Shown: piece after piece, positions 30,673-35,148 of the stretch
How positions within the stretch are numbered: position 1 is the stretch's first letter
Layout: every line of letters starts with the position of its first letter
Assembly (NCBI RefSeq): GCF_023656545.1
Contig: NZ_JAMOKF010000023.1
Span: 1 to 35,148 of the forward strand
Length of the DNA stretch: 35,148 nucleotides
Direction of reading: 5' to 3'
Source: Micromonospora phytophila
GTDB lineage: Bacteria > Actinomycetota > Actinomycetes > Mycobacteriales > Micromonosporaceae
The notes under the pieces: generated by a model
Database searches by the model: none
Told to the model about the DNA's origin: nothing
Seen by the model: the letters and a program-made list of their open reading frames with translations, nothing else
Program-made: the position numbers and the translations under genes

Positions 30673-31203
30673 GTGGACCCTCTCCTGAGTGAGTTCGACT
30701 CGTTCGTGCGAACCCGCACGCCGGCGCTGCTGCGCTCGGCCTACCTGCTCACCGGCGACCAGCACCTGGCCGAGGACCTCGTCCAGTCGGCGCTGGCCCG
30801 GACCCACCGCTCCTGGAACCGGCTGCACCACGGCGGGAACGCCGAGGCGTACACCCGCAAGATCATGTATCACCTGCAAGTCTCCTGGTGGCGGCGGCGC
30901 CGGGTTCCCGAGTCGATGCCGGGCGACCTGCCCGAGCCACGCGGAGGCGGCTCGGCCCCCGATCACGCCCAGCAGACCACGCTCCGGCTGACCCTCCGGG
31001 CCGCGCTGGCGAAGCTCTCCGCCAAGCAGCGGGCCGTGCTGGTGCTGCGGTTCTTCGAGGACCGCACCGAGACCGAGGCCGCCGACCTGCTCGGCGTCAC
31101 CGTCGGCACCGTCAAGAGCCAGACCTCGAAGGCGCTGGCCAAGTTGCGCACCGTCGCCCCCGAACTCGCCGAGCTGTACGTCCTGGAAGGAAGCGCCCGA
31201 TGA
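30673..31203 (+). CDS. SigE-family ECF RNA polymerase sigma factor
   Basis: A 176-residue protein. Region 2 (ALLRSAYLLTGDQHLAEDLVQSALARTHRSWNRL...AYTRKIMYHLQVSWWRRRR, residues about 17-80) binds core and the -10 element; region 4 (LSAKQRAVLVLRFFEDRTETEAADLLGVTVGTVKSQTSKALAKLR, about 112-158) contains the helix-turn-helix for the -35 element. The sequence is the actinomycete SigE-family ECF type (SACE/Streptomyces sense). The GTG at 30673 has GAAGGA about 10 bases upstream. It overlaps the next gene by ATGA, so the two are translationally coupled. Its target promoters are unknown. Confidence 0.92.
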   Translation: MDPLLSEFDSFVRTRTPALLRSAYLLTGDQHLAEDLVQSALARTHRSWNRLHHGGNAEAYTRKIMYHLQVSWWRRRRVPESMPGDLPEPRGGGSAPDHAQQTTLRLTLRAALAKLSAKQRAVLVLRFFEDRTETEAADLLGVTVGTVKSQTSKALAKLRTVAPELAELYVLEGSAR

Positions 31204-32375
31204 ACGACGACCGCCTCCGGCTCGACCTGGCAGCGCTGGCCGACGACATCACCCCGGTCGACCTGCGGGACCGGGCGCTGCGTACGTCCCGCCGGCTCGG
31301 CATCCAGCGCGTGGTGGCCACCTCCGCAGCGGTGTTCGTGCTGATCGGCGCGGCCACCGGCACGGCCCTGGCGATGCGGCCGGACGCGTCGGCGCCGATG
31401 CCGCTCCCGGGCGACTCCCCGTCGGTGACCGTCACGCCGCCGGCCGAGCCGTCTCCGTCTCTGTCCTCGCCCCCGCCCTCGGTCAACGCCACCGCGCCCA
31501 TCGGGGGGCCGTCGGCGTCGACCGTCACCGCCGGCCGCTTCTTCTACGGTCCCCGGGCCGTCGGGGAGGGCAGCGCCGACCCCGTCCGCCTGTACACCTG
31601 GCAACCGGGCAGCGACCCGACGCGGCTGCTCGCGCTGTCCCGCTCCGCCGCCATGCTCAACGCGGCGGTCTCGCCGGACGGGCAGCGGATCGCCTGGGTC
31701 GACGATGACGCCGTGCTCTGGGTGGCCGACCGGGACGGCTCGGACCGGCGCGAGCTGCGCGACGACGTCGACGGGCAGTGCTGGGGGCCGGCGTGGTCAC
31801 CGGACTCCCGACGGCTCACCATCGGCGCCCTTGTCCCCGACGAGCCCGGCGCCTACCGCACGGGCACGGTCGACGTCTCGTCCGGACGGTTCACCGAGAC
31901 CGGCCCCGGGCAGGGGTGTCACCCGGTCTGGTCGGGCAACGGCCGGACGATCGCGTACGCCGACGGTTCGGAGGGTCGGGTGGTTCTGGCCGGCCCGGAC
32001 GGGTCGAACGCCCGGTCGATTCCGAACCTGGGCGGCGACGCCCGGTACAACTGCTTCGACCTGGCCAGCCTCTCACCGACGGGTGACCGGATCGCGCTGT
32101 ACCGGCGCGGACCCGACGTGCCGTCGGGCGACGTGGCCCGGGAACTCGACGCCAACGTCGTGCTCGACACCCGCACCGGCAAGGAGGTCGCGTTGCCGCT
32201 CGGTGGGCGGGAACTGCGTCAGGCGTACTTCCAGGCCGACGGCACGCTGGTGGCGCGGGTGGAGTCCGGCCGGGGCTTCGCCCTTGTGCTGGTGGGCGCG
32301 GACGGCCGGAAGGCCGGCGAGGTCGCCGAGCCGGCTTCGCTGAGGGACATGCAGATCCTGGCAGTCACCGGCTGA
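31200..32375 (+). CDS. Membrane-anchored beta-propeller (PD40/TolB-like) protein, putative partner of the sigma factor
   Basis: A 391-residue protein: cytoplasmic N-terminus of about 38 residues (DLAALADDITPVDLRDRALRTSRRLG), one membrane segment (VVATSAAVFVLIGAATGTALAM, about 39-60), a Pro/Ser-rich linker, then a repeat-containing outer domain with TolB/PD40 blades (AVSPDGQRIAWVDDDAVLWVAD, PAWSPDSRRLTIGAL, PVWSGNGRTIAYAD, SLSPTGDRIALYRR). The coupled start and the N-terminal segment resemble the membrane partners encoded next to SigE-family sigma factors, so an anti-sigma or sensor role is inferred; no zinc-binding anti-sigma motif is seen. A strong terminator follows. Confidence 0.83.
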   Translation: MNDDRLRLDLAALADDITPVDLRDRALRTSRRLGIQRVVATSAAVFVLIGAATGTALAMRPDASAPMPLPGDSPSVTVTPPAEPSPSLSSPPPSVNATAPIGGPSASTVTAGRFFYGPRAVGEGSADPVRLYTWQPGSDPTRLLALSRSAAMLNAAVSPDGQRIAWVDDDAVLWVADRDGSDRRELRDDVDGQCWGPAWSPDSRRLTIGALVPDEPGAYRTGTVDVSSGRFTETGPGQGCHPVWSGNGRTIAYADGSEGRVVLAGPDGSNARSIPNLGGDARYNCFDLASLSPTGDRIALYRRGPDVPSGDVARELDANVVLDTRTGKEVALPLGGRELRQAYFQADGTLVARVESGRGFALVLVGADGRKAGEVAEPASLRDMQILAVTG

Positions 32376-32404
32376 CCGACCCGGCGCCGCACGGTGCCGA
32401 CATG

Positions 32405-32438
32405 ACGAAGGCCCCCCGGCCGGCCGGGGGGCCTTCGT
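32405..32438. terminator. 34-base perfect inverted repeat, bidirectional terminator
   Basis: 32405-32438 is fully self-complementary (ACGAAGGCCCCCCGGCC followed by its exact complement), giving a 15-base stem with a 4-base loop. It lies between the stop of the propeller gene and the stop of the convergent DUF397 gene. Confidence 0.85.
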
Positions 32439-32448
32439 GCGGTCGCGG

Positions 32449-32631
32449 TCAGTGCCGCTTGGCGAAGTCGACGAACGTCCGCCAGGCCTGTGGGTCGAAG
32501 GTGAGCGCGGGGCCGGTCGGGTCCTTGCTGTCGCGAACGCCCACGACGCCCGGCAGGTCGTCGGCCACCTCCACGCACTCGCCGTTGCCGCTGCGGGTGG
32601 ACTTGCGCCAGGTCGCACCGCTCAGGTCCAT
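32449..32631 (-). CDS. DUF397 protein
   Basis: A 60-residue protein with the complete DUF397 pattern: WRKSTRSGNGECVEVADDLPGVVGVRDSKDPTGPALTFDPQAWRTFVDFAK. DUF397 genes are nearly always next to an XRE/DUF5753 regulator in Streptomyces and relatives (WhiJ-like and AbaA-like loci), where the small protein acts with or against the regulator in development and antibiotic control. Here its ATG overlaps the last 10 bases of the regulator gene, so the two are translationally coupled. No DNA-binding motif is present. Confidence 0.92.
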   Translation of the reverse strand: MDLSGATWRKSTRSGNGECVEVADDLPGVVGVRDSKDPTGPALTFDPQAWRTFVDFAKRH

Positions 32632-33425
32632 GACGTCACCACTTCCTTCATCAGCAGCGTCGACTGACGCCGAGGCAGCGCCTCACTGCGGACGCTCTCC
32701 CATCTCGCCAGCAGGATAGTCAACTCCTCGTCCCTGTCGACCGTCGTGCCGCTGAGCTGGCTCTCAAGATGTCCAACCCATCCACCGTCGGAGCCACGAG
32801 CCAGGGTGAACGGTCCGGCCAGCCCGACATGGGCGCTGATCTCCACCGGGATGACGTGCACGCTGACGTGTGGCCGCTCGCCGCACTCGATCAGGTGATC
32901 GACCTGCTGCGCCATCAGGCCCCGGAACCCCTCGTCCGCCCGCCGGAGGACTGCCTCCTCGATTACCGCCACGAACTTCGGTGGATCGGGTTGGGTCAGG
33001 ACCGACTGCCGATCCATCCGTACGGCGAGGCGCTTCTCCACCTCGCCGTCACTGAGCATGTCGTCGGCCCGGATCACCGCACGCGCGTAGTGCTCCGTCT
33101 GAAGCAGACCGGGAATGAGCGTGGGGTGGTAGCAGCGGAGTTGCCGGGCGTTCTGCTCCGCGTCCAGCCAGGGGCGCAGCCAGCTCGGTTGGCCGTCGCG
33201 CTCGGCGAGCTTGAGCAGCGACATCAACAATCCGCCCGTGCCCAGCACCTCGTCCGCACGCTTGAGGAACAGGCGGTCCAGCGGCCGTTGGCCCAGCTCG
33301 ACCGCCGACACCTGGGAGCCGGAGTAGTGGACCAGCTTCCCGAACTCCTCCTGACTCAGGTCGGCGTTGAGTCGTAGCCGGCGGAGTTGTGCCCGGATCA
33401 GCTCCGAGGTCGGCTCACCTTCCAC
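32622..33425 (-). CDS. XRE-family helix-turn-helix regulator with DUF5753 domain
   Basis: A 267-residue protein. Residues about 8-65 form an XRE helix-turn-helix (IRAQLRRLRLNADLSQEEFGKLVHYSGSQVSAVELGQRPLDRLFLKRADEVLG); residues about 85-255 form DUF5753 (WLRPWLDAEQNARQLRCYHPTLIPGLLQTEHYARAVI, RMDRQSVL, FVAVIEEAVLRR, HVIPVEISAHVGLAGPFTLARG). It belongs to the large WhiJ-like family of actinomycete regulators. GTG start at 33425 with GGAGG 4 bases upstream. It is upstream of and overlaps the DUF397 gene and is divergent from the small Cys-containing protein at 33642. Confidence 0.92.
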   Translation of the reverse strand: MEGEPTSELIRAQLRRLRLNADLSQEEFGKLVHYSGSQVSAVELGQRPLDRLFLKRADEVLGTGGLLMSLLKLAERDGQPSWLRPWLDAEQNARQLRCYHPTLIPGLLQTEHYARAVIRADDMLSDGEVEKRLAVRMDRQSVLTQPDPPKFVAVIEEAVLRRADEGFRGLMAQQVDHLIECGERPHVSVHVIPVEISAHVGLAGPFTLARGSDGGWVGHLESQLSGTTVDRDEELTILLARWESVRSEALPRRQSTLLMKEVVTSWT

Positions 33426-33577
33426 AGTTCCTCCACAGATGTCCCGGCTTCAGCGAGAGCGGCTCCGTCGACCGCCGACGCCTCGCGAGGGTTCCCCGTT
33501 CCAGCGCTGATGCCTTCCGAGCGTAGTGGCGTCCTCAGCAGACTGTCACGTAGCGGATCGCTCCCGTCCGGTCCGCT

Positions 33578-33615
33578 GCGGGCCGCCCCTGATCCCCCGT
33601 GCCGGGGCGGCCCGC
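33578..33615 (+). promoter_or_regulatory. Hairpin in the leader of the gene at 33642
   Basis: A perfect 12-base stem, GCGGGCCGCCCC (33578-33589) with GGGGCGGCCCGC (33604-33615), and a 14-base loop, ends 12 bases before the Shine-Dalgarno sequence GGAGGAGG (33628-33635). No T-run follows, so it is more likely a leader structure than a terminator. The rest of the gap 33426-33577 shows nothing I recognise. Confidence 0.55.
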
Positions 33616-33641
33616 GCCCAAACGTCTGGAGGAGGTCGCTG

Positions 33642-33989
33642 GTGATCGTCGGAGGCCTTCCGGTGCCCCGCCTCGGCCCGTACGCCGACCGGCCCCGCGC
33701 CTACCCGCCGGGCGGCCGACCCCACCTGCCGGTCCGGCCGCTCTGGCTGTGCCGGGCCTGCGGGCGGCCGTGGCCGTGCGCCGAGGCCCGCCTGCTGCTG
33801 AAGGTCGAGTACGGCGACCGCAGCGTCGACCTCACCATCTACCTTTCCGGCCTCTACCACGAGGCCACCCATGACCTGTTCCGGCTGAACCCGCACGACG
33901 GCCCGACCCCGCGTGAGCTGTTCGATCGGTTCGTGGGCTGGGGTCCGTACCGCAGGCCCGCCGTCGCGCCCCCCGACCCTCATCGATGA
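33642..33989 (+). CDS. Small Cys-containing protein found with XRE/DUF397 loci
   Basis: A 115-residue protein with WLCRACGRPWPCAEARLLLKVEYGDRSVDLTIYLSGLYHEATHDLFRLNPHDGPTPRELFDRFVGW. The three Cys in CxxC-x4-C look like half of a metal site. I recall similar proteins next to DUF397/XRE genes in Micromonosporaceae, sometimes labelled flavin reductase without support; that label is not justified by the sequence. GTG start at 33642 with GGAGGAGG 6 bases upstream. The frame is open further upstream, but that part is antisense to the regulator. Function unknown. Confidence 0.72.
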   Translation: MIVGGLPVPRLGPYADRPRAYPPGGRPHLPVRPLWLCRACGRPWPCAEARLLLKVEYGDRSVDLTIYLSGLYHEATHDLFRLNPHDGPTPRELFDRFVGWGPYRRPAVAPPDPHR

Positions 33990-34083
33990 CCTGCGCCACG
34001 TTCGCCCGGCGGGTGGCTCCGACGGCGGCCCGACCGATGACAGACTGGCCGACGGTCGACCGGGACGGCAGAGGGGGGCGCGC

Positions 34084-34851
34084 GTGCGCTGGCGCAGTTT
34101 CGTGGCGGTGGGGGACAGCTTCACCGAGGGGATGGACGACGCGTACCCGGACGGTAGCTACCGGGGCTGGGCCGACCTGGTCGCCACCCGGCTGGCCGCC
34201 GACGTCGGCCCCGACTTCCGGTACGCGAACCTGGCCATCCGGGGCCGGCTCTTCCCCTCGGTGGTGAACGAGCAGGTGCCCGCCGCGGTGGCGATGAAGC
34301 CCGACCTGATCAGCTTCGCCGCCGGCGGCAACGACGTGCTGCGCCGCACCTTCGACCCGGACGCGCTGGTCGCCCGCTTCGACGACGTGGTCCGGCAGCT
34401 CCGCTCGGGCGGCGCCGACGTCGTCCTCTTCCGGTTCGCCGACGTGATGGCCCGGCTGCCCGGTCAGCGCCTGGTCGCCCCCCGGATCGAGCTGCTCAAC
34501 CGGGCGGTCGGCGAGACCGCCGAGCGGCACGGCGCGATCCTGGTCGACCTGTACGCCGACGCGGGCTTCCTCAACCCGATGCTGTGGAGCACCGACCGGC
34601 TGCACCTCTCCGCCGCCGGGCACCGCCGGGTGGCCGGGCAGGTGCTGACCGCGCTCAGGGTGGGCTGCGAGGAGGACTGGCTGCTGGTTCCGGAGCGCCC
34701 GTTGCCGAAACCGTGGCTCGCCGCCCGCGCGGACGACCTGCGCTGGGCCGGCCGGCACCTCGCCCCCTGGCTCAAGCGCCGGCTGACCGGGCGCTCCTCG
34801 GGCGACACGGTCACCGCGAAGCGGCCGTCGCTGAGCCCGGTCACCGACTGA
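34084..34851 (+). CDS. SGNH/GDSL-family hydrolase
   Basis: A 255-residue protein with the SGNH blocks: block I VAVGDSFTEG (nucleophile Ser12), block III GGND (Asn83), block V DRLHLSAAGH (Asp171, His174). There is no signal peptide, so it acts in the cytoplasm. The family covers esterases, lipases and acetyl-hydrolases; the substrate is unknown. A charged C-terminal part (about 195-255) ends with WLKRRLTGRSSGDTV. The GTG at 34084 lies after a purine-rich AGAGGGGGG. The next gene begins 2 bases after its stop, so the two probably form an operon. Confidence 0.9.
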   Translation: MRWRSFVAVGDSFTEGMDDAYPDGSYRGWADLVATRLAADVGPDFRYANLAIRGRLFPSVVNEQVPAAVAMKPDLISFAAGGNDVLRRTFDPDALVARFDDVVRQLRSGGADVVLFRFADVMARLPGQRLVAPRIELLNRAVGETAERHGAILVDLYADAGFLNPMLWSTDRLHLSAAGHRRVAGQVLTALRVGCEEDWLLVPERPLPKPWLAARADDLRWAGRHLAPWLKRRLTGRSSGDTVTAKRPSLSPVTD

Positions 34852-34853
34852 CC

Positions 34854-35148
34854 GTGCGGACCATCCACACCGCCCCGCTGCTGCGGCTCACCCCGGACGA
34901 CAAGCCGACGCCGGACGGGGCGGTCCTGGTGCTCGGGAACCGGATCGGCGCGATCGGGCCGTTGACCGAGCTGACGGGCGCGTACCCGCAGGTGCGGGTG
35001 CGGCGGTGGGCCGGCACGCTCGGGCCGGCGCTGGTGCACGACGGGCCCCTGCCGCCGGCACCCAGCCCGCGCGAGCGGGTGCACGCGCTGTTCCGGCTCG
35101 GCGTCGCCGCGGTGCTCGCCGCGCACGTGGCCGAGCCGGACCTGCGGG
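34854..35148 (+). CDS. Amidohydrolase-like (imidazolonepropionase-like N-domain) protein, truncated by the window edge
   Basis: A GTG at 34854, two bases after the previous stop, opens a frame that runs off the window after 98 residues. It reads MRTIHTAPLLRLTP, GAVLVLGNRIGAIGPLTELTGAYPQVRVRRWAGTLGPALVHDG and ends within RVHALFRLGVAAVLAAHVAEPDLR. This is the small beta-sandwich and first strand found at the front of imidazolonepropionase-like amidohydrolases, though the metal-binding HxH is not visible in this part. I recall such genes downstream of SGNH hydrolases in Micromonosporaceae. Function unknown. Confidence 0.68.
   Translation, partial: MRTIHTAPLLRLTPDDKPTPDGAVLVLGNRIGAIGPLTELTGAYPQVRVRRWAGTLGPALVHDGPLPPAPSPRERVHALFRLGVAAVLAAHVAEPDLR

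Noticed and set aside
33642..33989. Flavin reductase label for the small Cys-containing protein
   Set aside because: At 115 residues and without a split-barrel pattern it cannot be a flavin reductase; the label seems to come from automatic annotation of relatives.
1..35148. tRNA, rRNA, CRISPR, insertion sequences, prophage
   Set aside because: I looked for cloverleaf ends, spaced repeats, transposase or integrase motifs and phage structural genes and found none.

Overview
The window is very GC-rich, with strongly G/C-biased third codon positions. It has GTG starts, many promoters of the TANNNT type placed directly in front of start codons, and actinobacterial families such as the Rv2578c-type radical SAM protein, XRE/DUF5753 with DUF397, a SigE-family ECF sigma factor and a CtpI-like P-type ATPase. 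This points to an actinomycete, most probably Micromonosporaceae (Micromonospora or a close relative). The genus is inference from recalled protein similarity; no rRNA is present. The content looks chromosomal and mostly housekeeping. I see no phage, integrase, transposase, CRISPR array, tRNA or rRNA.

Layout. 1-3.7 kb: a truncated DCC-family protein (-), then a radical SAM protein, a membrane protein with an apparent 1-base frameshift, a CoA-binding protein and another membrane protein (all +). 3.8-8.2 kb: an acyl-CoA dehydrogenase, an SDR and a malyl-CoA-lyase-like protein (all -), interleaved with two proline-rich DUF4190 membrane proteins (+). 8.3-13.4 kb: SDR, GNAT fusion, EamA exporter, HAD hydrolase, an unknown protein and a PhzF-like protein. 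13.4-19.5 kb: MgtE-N/CBS protein, DUF1003 membrane protein, Mrp ATPase, TatB, HtrA protease and an O-methyltransferase. This block resembles the M. tuberculosis Rv1220c-Rv1234 neighbourhood as I remember it, but without the sigE-rseA pair between methyltransferase and protease. 19.5-22.8 kb: one long reading frame joining the front of a CtpI-like P-type ATPase to the catalytic half of a leucyl aminopeptidase. 23.0-27.0 kb: an MFS transporter behind a MerR-type promoter and a 35-codon leader frame, a GAP-family membrane protein, an NAD(P)-binding protein, a small membrane protein and a YbaK-like deacylase. 27.0-30.5 kb (-): FrnE/DsbA-like oxidoreductase, SufE, a CBS protein and ProS; a parS-like 16-mer lies just outside this group. 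30.7-35.1 kb: ECF sigma factor with a membrane-anchored beta-propeller partner, the XRE/DUF397 pair with a divergent small Cys-rich protein, an SGNH hydrolase and a truncated amidohydrolase-like protein.

Genes that probably work together: sigma factor and propeller protein (ATGA overlap); DUF5753 regulator and DUF397 protein (10-base overlap); MgtE-N/CBS and DUF1003 (8-base overlap); SufE and the DsbA-like protein (20-base gap). The acyl-CoA dehydrogenase and CoA-ester lyase fit branched or C5 acyl-CoA metabolism. The observations most worth checking are the ATPase-aminopeptidase chimera, the probable ATC start of the O-methyltransferase, the MerR-type promoter with leader ORF, the parS-like site, and the back-to-back leaderless promoters between the phzF-like and mgtE-like genes.
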